From: Azotimanducus sp965199815
GTDB lineage: Bacteria; Pseudomonadota; Gammaproteobacteria; Pseudomonadales; Azotimanducaceae
Assembly: GCA_965199815.1 (NCBI GenBank)
Contig: CBDATE010000033.1
Coordinates: forward strand, 124,001-188,000
Length of the DNA: 64,000 bases
Direction of reading: 5' to 3'
Below are positions 1 to 9,563 of the stretch, in pieces. A program made the position numbers and the translations under genes. The first letter of the stretch is position 1; each line of letters begins with the position of its first letter. Below the pieces are notes generated by a model. The model saw only the letters and a list, made by a program, of their open reading frames with translations, made no database searches and was not told the DNA's origin.

Positions 1-3000
1 TTCCTGCGCGCCGTGAACCTCGCTGGCGCGAGCACGGCATCCTCGTCGGTGTCGGTGACACCGGTGCTCAACCGCGCGCCGACGCTGGTGCAGACGCATC
101 TGGATAGCATCACACCCCTGACCGTGCCGGTAATTCCGGCGCTCACGGAGGGTGGCATACCGCATCCGCGCGCAGGCATCTACGAGGTGGTGCAGATTGA
201 CCTCTACGAGCTGTTCAACGATGTGGATAACGAGCCGGTGTTCACCGCCACCGGCACGACCAGCGATGCGCGCGTTGTCACCGTCGGGCAATCGCCGCGT
301 GGTCAGTATCTGAACCTGTACGGGCAGAGCCGTGGTAGCGCGACTGTCACGGTGAAGGTGACCGATCAGTTCGGGGCGATGAGTCCTGTTGCGACCATCA
401 TGGTGACCACGGAGAACCAGCCACCGCGGTTGGTCGCCGAGGTCGATGATGTGAATCTGGTACGCAGCGGCACGAGCTACACATCGCAGACGCTGGACTT
501 GTCGCGGGTGTTCAGGGATATGGATGGCGACAACCTGAGCTATACGGCCAAGCTGTTGGACGATACCGCGGATCAGATAGCGAATCTGGAGGCCCAGATT
601 GCGGAGTTGACACGTCAAGGGCGCGTTGCCGAGACCATAGTTTTGCAACTGGTCCTGCAAGATCTCAAGTCGGGGTTGGGTTCGGCACCAGAGTCGATCA
701 CGGTGAGCCTGAGCGGTGCGATCGTCACCCTCGGTGCCACCGGTCCGGGCGTGGTTGATGTGATAGTGACGGCCAGCGACGGCCAGGGTGGCAGTGCGTC
801 GGATACCTTCGATGTGTCCGCACCGGACCCGGATATAGCTGAGGGCGAGGGGCGCATCAGATGCGGCGACGAGCAGAGCGACCGTCTGCTGGAGATACCG
901 GAGGGCGGTACTCTGGCGTGTCTGGTGCGCTACGACCGGACACACAGCATATACGTGGTGCCGACTTCGGGGACGGCGGGCACGAATCTCGACTTTCCCG
1001 GTTCGGACGCTGAATGCCGGGGTACCGGGGCGGACATCTACATCGAGGGTGCGAGCTTCGAGAAGGGGAGCGGTGATGCCTGTACGCTGTCGCGCACTGC
1101 GGACGGTGCAGGCAGTGATGGGCTGTCGCTGACGGTTCATGCGCCGGTCAATGGTCGGGCGGATGGTGAGCGTGCCTTTCGGGTGGAGATTCGCAGCAGC
1201 GATGGTGCCACGACGCTGCTGTCCTCGCCAGCGATCAGGATCATCGATCCGGGCTTGAGCTATGAGGTGCCGGACAGCCTGCAAGTGAAGATACCGGCGC
1301 GGGTTCTTCCGACGCGGGTTGGCTTCAGCAACCCGATCAGTTACGCGGTGACCACGGGTACGCTGCCGCCGGGTCTCAGGATTGATGCGAGCACGGGGGT
1401 TATCTCGGGGACGCCGACCACGGCGAACGCGAGCGGTGTGACGGTGACGGTGACTGCCACGGCGGGCACGGGGAGCACATTGCAGACGGCGACGGCGGAC
1501 ATCGCCTTGCCGGCGGTGGAAGCGGCGGCGACGGTAGCGGCGCTGGTGTTGTCGGAGACATCGCTGACGGTGGACGAGGGGGCGAGCGATACCTATACGG
1601 TGAGGCTGGCGACAGAGCCGACGGGGAATGTGGATGTTGCGGTGACAGTGGCCGGTTCGGCGGATGTGACGGTAGGTCCGGCCTCGCTGAGGTTCACGAG
1701 GTCGAACTGGAACATCGTGCAGACGGTGGCGGTGAGGGCGGCCGAGGACACCGACATGGTGGACGACACAGCGACCCTGAACCACGCGGCATCCGGCGGA
1801 GGCTACGACTCGCTGACGGGTAGTGTGGCGGTGACGGTGGACGATGATGAAGCGCCGACCCTCCCGACCCTGAGCTATCCAGCGGCCCCGAGCAGTCTGG
1901 TGGTGAATACGGTCATTACCTCGCTGACCCCGACAGTGAGCGGCTTCGACAACACGGTCAGTTACGCGGTCACCACGGGTACGCTGCCGCCGGGTCTCGA
2001 GATTGATGCGACCACGGGAGTTATATCGGGTGCGCCGACCACGGTGAACGCGAGTGGCGTGACGGTGACGGTGACCGCCAGTGCGGGCACCGGGACGACC
2101 ATGCAGACGGCGACGGCGGACATCGCCTTCCCGGCGGTGGCTGCGGCGGGGACAGTCGTCAACAGCAGTCCGGTCATTACCGACATCACTGACAAGAGCG
2201 TCACCTTCGGTGCGACGCTCGAGGTGGATGTGGATGCCACGGACGCGGATACGGGCGACACGCTGGTCTTCAAGGCGGCATCAGACGACACGGGCGTGGC
2301 CACAGTGACCCCGACCGCCGATACCACTCTTGTCACCGACAGCAAGATAACGCTGACACCGGTCGCCGTCGGTACGGCCACCATTACTGTGACGGTGAGT
2401 GACGGCACGGCTAGTCCGACCGACACCTTCGAGTTGACGGTGGATGCGGCCAAGCTGGGCAAGCCGACGGGTCTCGCGCTGAAGACGGACAGCAAGAGCA
2501 AGAGTGGCTTCACGGTGACGTGGGATGCGGTGACGAATGCCGCAGGCTACACGGCGAGTGCCATGCGTTCCGACAATACCGGGACGGCGGTGACCGGCAC
2601 GGTGGATACGAGCGGAACCACGCCCGAAGCGGTGTTCACCGGTCTGGCGGAGAACATTGCCTACACGGTGACGGTAACGGCCACCGGCAGCGGCAACTAT
2701 GCGAACAGCGATGCCTCGGACGGGTTCGAGGTGACCACGGCGGAGAACTCGGCACCGACAGTGGCCAACGCGATTGACGATCAGGCGGCGACGGTGGATA
2801 CGGCGTTCAGCTTCACCCTGCCGGCGGGCACCTTCAGCGACGTGGACAGCGACAGCCTCACCTACACGGCCCAGCAGACGGACGGCACCACGGACAGTGC
2901 GCTGCCGACCTGGCTGAGCTTCACCGCGGGCACGGGTGTCTTTTCGGGTACGCCGACATCCACGGACACCGGAACGCTGATGGTGAAGGTGACGGCGAGT

Positions 3001-6000
3001 GATGGCACGGCTTCGGTGAGCGACACCTTCGATATTGTGGTGTCGGCGACGGACAGCGCCCCCGCCTTCGCGAGTAGCGCGACCATCGCGGACAAGACCT
3101 TCACGGTGGATGCCGAGATAACCGCCTTCACCCTGCCGGAGGCGACCGGTGGCAATGGCACCATCAGTTACGCGCTGACCCCCGACCTGCCGGCGGGGCT
3201 GAGCCTGGATGAATCCACGCGCGAGGTGAGTGGTACGCCGACGGCGGCAGCGAGTGCAGCCACCTACACCTGGCGGGCTTCGGACAGTGATTCGAACACC
3301 GCCAACAGCGACACGGCGGCGCTCACTTTCAGCGTGACGGTAGGCAAGGCCACGCTGGCGACACCGGTGGTGACGGTTTCGGCGCAGGACGGCAAGCTGA
3401 CGGCCAGCTGGGGAGGAATAGCGAACGCGGCGAGTTACGAGGTTGAGTACAAGGAGAGCACATCGGATACCTGGCTGAACAATGACGACGACACATCGCC
3501 AGCGGAGATTGACAGTCTGACCAATGGCACGGAATACGATGTGCGTGTGCGAGCGAAGGCGGCATCAGCTTCGACGAACTATGAGGACAGTGCATGGTCG
3601 GATGTTGCGAAGGGTACGCCGGTCGAGACGGATGTGGCACCGAGCTTCGGCAGCGAGACGATTGCGGCGCAGACCTGGACGGTGGGTACGGAGGTTGATG
3701 TGACGCTACCGGCGGCGACGGGAGGTAACGGGACTGTCAGTTATGCGTTGACACCGGCGCTACCGAACGGGGTGAGCCTGGATGCAACAACGCGCAAGGT
3801 GAGTGGTACACCGACGGCAGCAGCGAGTGCAGCCACCTACACCTGGCGGGCTTCGGACAGTGATTCGAACACCGCCAACAGCGACAGCAGCGCCCTGACC
3901 TTCATGTTGACGGTGAACAAGGCCACGCTGGCGACACCGGCCAACCTGGCGCTGAAAACGAACACGCGGAGCAAGACTGGCTTCACGGTGACGTGGGATG
4001 CGGTGACGAATGCGACGGGCTATACGGCGACGGCCACGCCGAGCGGTGGGACAGCGGTAACCGGCACGGTGAGCACACCGAGTAGCGGCCCGGAGGCAGT
4101 GTTCACCGGATTGACTGCGGGAACGACCTACACGGTGTCGGTGGTGGCCACGGGTAACACAGCCAATTACGAGGCCAGTACAGCCGCGACGCTGAGTCAG
4201 GCGACGGCGGCCAACTCGGCGCCGACAGTGGCCACCGAGATTCCCGATCAGACGGCGACGGTAGATACGGCATTCAGTTTCACCCTGCCGACGGGCACTT
4301 TCAGTGACGCCGACAGTGGCGACAGCCTCACCTACGCGGTCCAGCAGACGGACGGGACGACGGACAGCGCACTGCCGACCTGGCTGACCTTCACCGCGGG
4401 CACGGGTGTCTTCTCGGGTACGCCGACATCCACGGACACCGGAACGCTGTCGGTGAAGGTGACGGCGAGCGACGGCACGGCTTCGGTGAGCGACACCTTC
4501 GATATTGTGGTGAGCGCCCCTGCTCTGGTGTTCACGCCGACTGCGCTGACGGTGGGTGAAGGCGATAGCGGTACCTACACGGTGGCGCTGAACACGCAGC
4601 CGAGCGCGACGGTGACGGTAGCGGTGGCTGGTTCGGGCGATGTGAGCGTGTCTCCAACATCGCTGACCTTCACGACGGCCAACTGGGACACGGCGCAGAC
4701 GGTGACGGCGAGTGCTGCCGAGGACGAAGATGCCGGGGATGACACGGCTGCGATCAGTCACACGGCCTCGGGCGGGGATTATGGTTCGGTGACGGGTAGC
4801 GTATCGGTGACGGTGGACGATGATGACACGCGCGGGGTGACGATTGACAAGACGGCGCTGACGGTATTGGAGGGTTCGAGCGGGACTTACACGGTGGTGC
4901 TTGGCACGCAGCCGACCGGCGATGTGACGGTAACCATTGGTGGCACGAGTGACACTGACGTGTCGGTAGATACGGACAGCGGCACGATGGGCAACCAGAA
5001 CACGCTGACCTTCACTTCGAGTAACTGGGACACTGCACAGACAGTGACGGTGGCGGCGGCGACGGATACTGATGCCGCCAACGATGCGGTGGTGACCTTG
5101 ACGCACGCTGTGAGCGGCGCGGACTATGCGTCCGAGACGGCGCCGTCGGTGGCGGTGACCATCACCGAGAAGGACACGGCCACCTTCAGTGTTACCGGTC
5201 CTTCGGATGTGGCTGAGGATGCGGGCACGGCCACCTACACGGTGTCGCTGAGCAAGCAGCCAAGCGGGAACGTGACGGTGAAGTACGCGACTTCGGACGG
5301 CACGGCGACGGCGGGTTCGGACTACACGGCGGCGAGCGGGACGCTGACCTTCACGAACATGAACTGGGATACGGCGCAGACGGTGGATGTGAGCATCACG
5401 GACGACACGGTGGATGACGACGACGAGAACTTCATCTTCACGCTGAGCGGGGCGAGCACCGGGACATCGCTGTCGGCGAGTCCGTCAGTAACCACCGGCA
5501 TCACGGACAACGATGTGCCGGCGGTGACGGTGTCCTTCGGTGCGGGGACATACAGCGTGGCGGAAGGCGGGACAGCGAGTGTGACGGTGACCTTGAGCGC
5601 AGACCCGGAGCGGTCGGTGACGATTCCGCTGACGACGATGAACGGAACCGGTGCGGCTGCTGATGATTACACTGTGCCAACATCGGTGGGCTTCGCGAGT
5701 GGCGAGACCTCGAAGACGCTGACCTTCAGTGCGAGGGACGACTCGGTGGATGAGTCGGACGAGACGGTGACGCTGGGCTTCGGGGCTTCCCTGCCGACGC
5801 GGGTATCAGCGGGCACGACCTCGCAGACGGTAGTGACTATTGTGGACGATGACACGGTAGGTCTGACCTACAGCGCGGCACCCTCGACGCTGACGGTGGG
5901 CATATCCAGTACGACGCTGACAGCGACTGCAACGAGCTTCGGCAGCGCGACGGTGACCTACGCGGTGACGACAGGTACGCTGCCGGTCGGTCTGAGGCTT

Positions 6001-6993
6001 GATGCTGGCACAGGCGCTATTACCGGCAAACCGAGGGCGGTGAGCGACAGTGGTGTGACGGTGACGGTGTCGGCGACCTCCGGTTCGGGAGCATCAGCCA
6101 GGACGGCGACGGCGATGGTCACCTTCCCGGCGGTTGGCAAGGGGACACTGGCAACACCGAGCGGTCTGGAGGTGAAGGCGGGTACGCTCGCGCAGACCGG
6201 CTTCACGGTGACCTTTGATGTGGTGCCGTTTGCCGGCAGGTACACGGTGGCAGCCACGCCGACGGGCGGTGGGAGTGCGGTGAGTGGCACGGTGATTGCC
6301 ACCACCATAGGTCTGGAAGCATCGTTCAGCGGGTTGACGGCCAGCACCACCTACACGGTCTCCATCACGGCCATCGGCAACGCCAATTACGATAACAGCC
6401 AGGCCGGGACGATCAGTGTGGTCACGCTGGAGGATCCGACACCCACGCGGGCGAGCAATGTGCAAGTGACTGCGGGTGATGGGTCGTTGACGGTGAGCTG
6501 GACGGCGGCGAGCAACGCCCCGAATGGGTACAGTGTGCGCTGGCGGGAGAGAGGGCCGGGCAACCTCCTGACATCCGCCAACGAAGTGGCCGGTACCTCG
6601 TTCACGATTTCCGGGTTGACCAACGGTCAGGAGTATGTGGTGCGAGTTGAAACGCGCAACACGGAGAACGATGATGTACAGGCAGATACGGCGGTGACGG
6701 CGACCGGTACGCCGATGGAGGCGGATAGTGTGCCCGCTTTTGCGTCCGGTAGCAGCATCTCCGATCAGCTGTGGACGGTGGGTACGGATGTTGAACTGAC
6801 GCTGCCGGAGGCGACGGGAGGCAACGGCGCACTGAGTTACAGGCTGACCCCTGACCTGCCAGCGGGCGTGGAGCTAGATGACGCGACGCGCGTGGTCAGC
6901 GGGACACCGACGGCGGCGGCGAGTGCGGCGACCTACACTGGCGGGCTGCGGATAGCGATTCGAACACGGCGGACAGTGACGCGGCGGTGCTGA
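1..6993 (+). CDS. Giant Ig-like/cadherin-like/Calx-beta repeat surface protein, 5' portion (partial, frameshifted)
   Basis: Open at the left edge: the codons before the GTG at 13 are also open, so the true start lies outside the window. About 2,326 residues are visible, built from repeated beta-sandwich modules. These are He_PIG-type Ig repeats (LPPGLRIDASTGVISGTPT), dystroglycan/cadherin-like repeats (QTDGTTDSALPTWL), fibronectin-III-like repeats (GFTVTWDAVTNA) and Calx-beta-like repeats (SVAEGGTASVTVTLS, many ending in acidic VTVDDDD). Such proteins are usually secreted or surface-anchored and act in adhesion or calcium-dependent structure; that role is inference. The last 17 or so codons are out of frame: TYT is followed by GGLRIAIRTRRT where sister repeats have TYTWRASDSDSNTANSD. 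The stop at 6993 is therefore a frameshift product and the protein continues in the next entry. Confidence 0.85.
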   Translation, partial: FLRAVNLAGASTASSSVSVTPVLNRAPTLVQTHLDSITPLTVPVIPALTEGGIPHPRAGIYEVVQIDLYELFNDVDNEPVFTATGTTSDARVVTVGQSPRGQYLNLYGQSRGSATVTVKVTDQFGAMSPVATIMVTTENQPPRLVAEVDDVNLVRSGTSYTSQTLDLSRVFRDMDGDNLSYTAKLLDDTADQIANLEAQIAELTRQGRVAETIVLQLVLQDLKSGLGSAPESITVSLSGAIVTLGATGPGVVDVIVTASDGQGGSASDTFDVSAPDPDIAEGEGRIRCGDEQSDRLLEIPEGGTLACLVRYDRTHSIYVVPTSGTAGTNLDFPGSDAECRGTGADIYIEGASFEKGSGDACTLSRTADGAGSDGLSLTVHAPVNGRADGERAFRVEIRSSDGATTLLSSPAIRIIDPGLSYEVPDSLQVKIPARVLPTRVGFSNPISYAVTTGTLPPGLRIDASTGVISGTPTTANASGVTVTVTATAGTGSTLQTATADIALPAVEAAATVAALVLSETSLTVDEGASDTYTVRLATEPTGNVDVAVTVAGSADVTVGPASLRFTRSNWNIVQTVAVRAAEDTDMVDDTATLNHAASGGGYDSLTGSVAVTVDDDEAPTLPTLSYPAAPSSLVVNTVITSLTPTVSGFDNTVSYAVTTGTLPPGLEIDATTGVISGAPTTVNASGVTVTVTASAGTGTTMQTATADIAFPAVAAAGTVVNSSPVITDITDKSVTFGATLEVDVDATDADTGDTLVFKAASDDTGVATVTPTADTTLVTDSKITLTPVAVGTATITVTVSDGTASPTDTFELTVDAAKLGKPTGLALKTDSKSKSGFTVTWDAVTNAAGYTASAMRSDNTGTAVTGTVDTSGTTPEAVFTGLAENIAYTVTVTATGSGNYANSDASDGFEVTTAENSAPTVANAIDDQAATVDTAFSFTLPAGTFSDVDSDSLTYTAQQTDGTTDSALPTWLSFTAGTGVFSGTPTSTDTGTLMVKVTASDGTASVSDTFDIVVSATDSAPAFASSATIADKTFTVDAEITAFTLPEATGGNGTISYALTPDLPAGLSLDESTREVSGTPTAAASAATYTWRASDSDSNTANSDTAALTFSVTVGKATLATPVVTVSAQDGKLTASWGGIANAASYEVEYKESTSDTWLNNDDDTSPAEIDSLTNGTEYDVRVRAKAASASTNYEDSAWSDVAKGTPVETDVAPSFGSETIAAQTWTVGTEVDVTLPAATGGNGTVSYALTPALPNGVSLDATTRKVSGTPTAAASAATYTWRASDSDSNTANSDSSALTFMLTVNKATLATPANLALKTNTRSKTGFTVTWDAVTNATGYTATATPSGGTAVTGTVSTPSSGPEAVFTGLTAGTTYTVSVVATGNTANYEASTAATLSQATAANSAPTVATEIPDQTATVDTAFSFTLPTGTFSDADSGDSLTYAVQQTDGTTDSALPTWLTFTAGTGVFSGTPTSTDTGTLSVKVTASDGTASVSDTFDIVVSAPALVFTPTALTVGEGDSGTYTVALNTQPSATVTVAVAGSGDVSVSPTSLTFTTANWDTAQTVTASAAEDEDAGDDTAAISHTASGGDYGSVTGSVSVTVDDDDTRGVTIDKTALTVLEGSSGTYTVVLGTQPTGDVTVTIGGTSDTDVSVDTDSGTMGNQNTLTFTSSNWDTAQTVTVAAATDTDAANDAVVTLTHAVSGADYASETAPSVAVTITEKDTATFSVTGPSDVAEDAGTATYTVSLSKQPSGNVTVKYATSDGTATAGSDYTAASGTLTFTNMNWDTAQTVDVSITDDTVDDDDENFIFTLSGASTGTSLSASPSVTTGITDNDVPAVTVSFGAGTYSVAEGGTASVTVTLSADPERSVTIPLTTMNGTGAAADDYTVPTSVGFASGETSKTLTFSARDDSVDESDETVTLGFGASLPTRVSAGTTSQTVVTIVDDDTVGLTYSAAPSTLTVGISSTTLTATATSFGSATVTYAVTTGTLPVGLRLDAGTGAITGKPRAVSDSGVTVTVSATSGSGASARTATAMVTFPAVGKGTLATPSGLEVKAGTLAQTGFTVTFDVVPFAGRYTVAATPTGGGSAVSGTVIATTIGLEASFSGLTASTTYTVSITAIGNANYDNSQAGTISVVTLEDPTPTRASNVQVTAGDGSLTVSWTAASNAPNGYSVRWRERGPGNLLTSANEVAGTSFTISGLTNGQEYVVRVETRNTENDDVQADTAVTATGTPMEADSVPAFASGSSISDQLWTVGTDVELTLPEATGGNGALSYRLTPDLPAGVELDDATRVVSGTPTAAASAATYTGGLRIAIRTRRTVTRRC
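6938..6939 (+). other. Single-base deletion (frameshift) inside the giant repeat gene
   Basis: Four sister repeats read acctacacctggcggg, encoding TYTWR. Here the sequence is acctacactggcggg, one C short between 6938 and 6939. Restoring one C gives TYTWRAADSDSNTADSDAAV and then joins the downstream frame without interruption. This may be a real mutation, phase-variable slippage or an assembly error in repeated DNA. Confidence 0.9.
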
Positions 6994-9551
6994 GCTTCCA
7001 ACTGACGGTGAACGACCCCGTGCCCACGGAGGCGAGTGCCCTGCAGGTGACTGCGGGCGATGGTTCGCTCGAGGTGAGTTGGACGGCGGCGAGTGTGGCT
7101 CCGAACGGCTACAGCGTACGCTGGCGCGAGGAAGGGGTGGGCGGTGCATTTACGCCGGTGAACACCGTGAGCGGTACTTCGTTCACGATTCCCGATCTGA
7201 CCAACGGGCAGGAGTATGAGGTGCGTGTGGATACGCGCAACGTGGCGGATGACGGAGTGCAGGCAGGTACGGAGGTGACCGCAACCGGAACGCCGGTGGA
7301 GATGGACAGCGCGCCTGCCTTTGCGTCCGACACCAGCATTCCCGATCAGACCTGGAGGGTGGACACGCCCGTGAGTGTCACCTTGCCGGAGGCGACGGGT
7401 GGCAACGGGACGCTGAGCTACACGCTCACCCCCGACTTGCCGGCAGGAGTGACGCTGGATACCGCGACGCGCGTGGTCAGCGGGACACCGACGGCGGCGG
7501 CGAGCGCAGGCACCTACACCTGGCGGGCTGCGGACAGTGATTCGAACACGGCGAACAGCGATACGGCGGAGCTGAACTTCCGGTTGCGGGTTGATGGGAG
7601 GAGGGATGCACGGCCAACGGTGAGCAGTTTGCCGAGGGTGAGCATTCAGGATGCGGAGGCGATGGAGGGCAGCAATCTGGAGTTCCGGGTGGTGCTCTCG
7701 GAGGCAGTGCGGTATCGGGTGAAGGTGTACTGGGCGACGCGGCCGGGAACGGCGACGGCGAATCGGGATTACAGGTCAGCGGCTGGTGCGCTGGTGTTCA
7801 GGCCGGGCGTGACGGAGCGCAGGATTCGCGTGGAGACGCTACAGGATGAGCACAACGACCCGGACGAGACGATGCAGGTACGCCTGTCGAGTCCACGCGG
7901 CATCTTGATAGGAGACGGCATAGCGACCGGCAGGATCAACAACTGGGATGCGCTGCCGGTGGCGTGGCTGGCGCGCTTCGGTCGAGCGATGACGGAGCAG
8001 GCGCTCGAGGGTGTCGAGCAGCGGTTGACGGCTCCGCGTGAAGCGGGGACGCAGGCTACTGTGGCCGGGATGACGCTTGATTCGCTCGGGCTGTTTGCTG
8101 ACGGGGCGGGTGCCTGGCCGCCTGCCGGGAGGGTCTCAGAGCAAGTTTCAGGGCAAGTCTCAGGGGATGCCTCAGGGAAGACGCTCGGCGGCGTGTCCTT
8201 CGGCAGCTACTTCAACAGCACCCCGCTTGATGGCTCGCCTGTATTCGGCGGCGGTAATACGTCAACTACTCCGTCAACTTTGGGTGCATCCTTCGCAAGC
8301 TCACCCTTCGGCGGCGGTCTGCTGACCACGAGCAACTTCACGCACACGGGTGCGATGGATGAAGCCGGTGGCAGCCTCGCCTTCTGGGGTCGGGGTGCCC
8401 GCGCGAACTTCCACGGACTCGACGGTATGGTGCACCTTGATGGCCAGACAGAAACCGCCACTCTGGGAGCGGACTACGCCAGAGACCAGTGGCTGACCGG
8501 TGTCATGCTGACGAGCAGTCGCGGCACTGGCGGGTATCACGGTGTGGCGAGCGGGGAAGTCGAGGTCTCTCTGAACGCAGCGATACCCTATGGGTCGTAC
8601 CGGTTCTCGGAGCGGCTGGATGTGTGGGGCGCTGTCGGGCGCGGCACGGGTGCACTGACGCTCACGCCGGAGGGCGAGGGCAGCATCGAGGCTGATCTCG
8701 ACTGGAGCATGGTGTCGGCTGGGCTGCGTGGCGGGCTGTTCGGGACGGCGGGATATGGTCCGGCAGTGACAGTAGTATCGGATGTGTTCTGGTCGCGCAC
8801 TGGGTCGGGTCGAGTGGAAGCCGGTGAGGAGCATTCGAGCCTGGCCTCGTCCGAAGCAGATACTTCGCGGCTGCGGCTGGGTCTCGAGGGGAGTTGGGCA
8901 CTGATGCTCGGGAATGTCGGTGCGGTGACACCGAAGCTGGAAGCGGGAGTGCGTCATGACGACGGCGATGCCGAGCAAGGCTTCGGAGTGGAAGTCGGCG
9001 GCGGGCTGGCGTGGACGCTGCCTGCACTTGGGCTGACACTTGATGTGTCCGGTCGCACCTTGGTGACGCATGAGGATGCTGGGCAGCAGGCGCACGGGTT
9101 CTCGGCGGCGCTGAACTTTGATCCGAGCACGGCGAGTACGCGCGGATTCACGCTGAACCTGCGTCAGGACATCGGCGGGCCGTCGAGCGGCGGGGTACAG
9201 GCGCTGTTCGCCTCGGAGCTTCCCGGCGTTGGCGGGATGGGCATGGGCGGCGGATCAATGGGCGCGAGTGCTGGCAGTCGCTGGACGCTGGAGACGGCGT
9301 ACGGGCTGGCGGCCTACGATGACAAGTTCACGTTGAGCCCGACCTTCGGCCTGGCTGCTTCCGATACCTCGGTTGACTTTCATCTCGGCTGGCAGCTGAC
9401 ACCGGAGCTCAGCGAAGACGCGCTGGATCTCTCGCTGACATTCAAGGCCACGCGCCGCGAGCTGCTCGATGTGGGGACCGTTGACAGCATCGGCACATTG
9501 GATCAGGGCCCCGAACACGGAGTACAGATCGAAGCGAGCGCTCGCTGGTAG
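6987..9551 (+). CDS. Giant repeat protein, 3' portion with C-terminal beta-barrel domain
   Basis: This is the in-frame continuation of the preceding gene after the one-base deletion; the ATG at 6987 is only the first methionine after the break. In order it holds an FN3-like repeat (residues about 10-105), a cadherin/Ig-like repeat (about 110-205), a Calx-beta-like domain (about 215-325), a linker beginning PVAWLARFGRAMTEQ, a Gly/Ser-rich stretch with small repeats (SEQVSGQVSGDAS) and about 430 residues with the alternating, Gly- and aromatic-rich pattern of an outer-membrane beta-barrel. I read it as an autotransporter-like translocator anchoring the repeat stalk. The final residues, EASARW, end in an aromatic residue as is common for outer-membrane barrels. 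Whether any full-length product is made depends on the frameshift. Convergent with the P450 gene, 12 bp apart. Confidence 0.8.
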   Translation: MLSFQLTVNDPVPTEASALQVTAGDGSLEVSWTAASVAPNGYSVRWREEGVGGAFTPVNTVSGTSFTIPDLTNGQEYEVRVDTRNVADDGVQAGTEVTATGTPVEMDSAPAFASDTSIPDQTWRVDTPVSVTLPEATGGNGTLSYTLTPDLPAGVTLDTATRVVSGTPTAAASAGTYTWRAADSDSNTANSDTAELNFRLRVDGRRDARPTVSSLPRVSIQDAEAMEGSNLEFRVVLSEAVRYRVKVYWATRPGTATANRDYRSAAGALVFRPGVTERRIRVETLQDEHNDPDETMQVRLSSPRGILIGDGIATGRINNWDALPVAWLARFGRAMTEQALEGVEQRLTAPREAGTQATVAGMTLDSLGLFADGAGAWPPAGRVSEQVSGQVSGDASGKTLGGVSFGSYFNSTPLDGSPVFGGGNTSTTPSTLGASFASSPFGGGLLTTSNFTHTGAMDEAGGSLAFWGRGARANFHGLDGMVHLDGQTETATLGADYARDQWLTGVMLTSSRGTGGYHGVASGEVEVSLNAAIPYGSYRFSERLDVWGAVGRGTGALTLTPEGEGSIEADLDWSMVSAGLRGGLFGTAGYGPAVTVVSDVFWSRTGSGRVEAGEEHSSLASSEADTSRLRLGLEGSWALMLGNVGAVTPKLEAGVRHDDGDAEQGFGVEVGGGLAWTLPALGLTLDVSGRTLVTHEDAGQQAHGFSAALNFDPSTASTRGFTLNLRQDIGGPSSGGVQALFASELPGVGGMGMGGGSMGASAGSRWTLETAYGLAAYDDKFTLSPTFGLAASDTSVDFHLGWQLTPELSEDALDLSLTFKATRRELLDVGTVDSIGTLDQGPEHGVQIEASARW

Positions 9552-9563
9552 GCAGTCATGCGC

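Noticed and set aside
3760..5106. Long minus-strand open frame opposite the giant repeat gene (about 448 codons)
   Set aside because: It is Arg/His-rich, has no domain resemblance and is the complement of GC-rich repetitive coding DNA; a shadow of the plus-strand gene.
8301..9095. Minus-strand open frame opposite the barrel domain (about 264 codons)
   Set aside because: His/Arg-rich complement of the coding strand, with no recognisable protein features.
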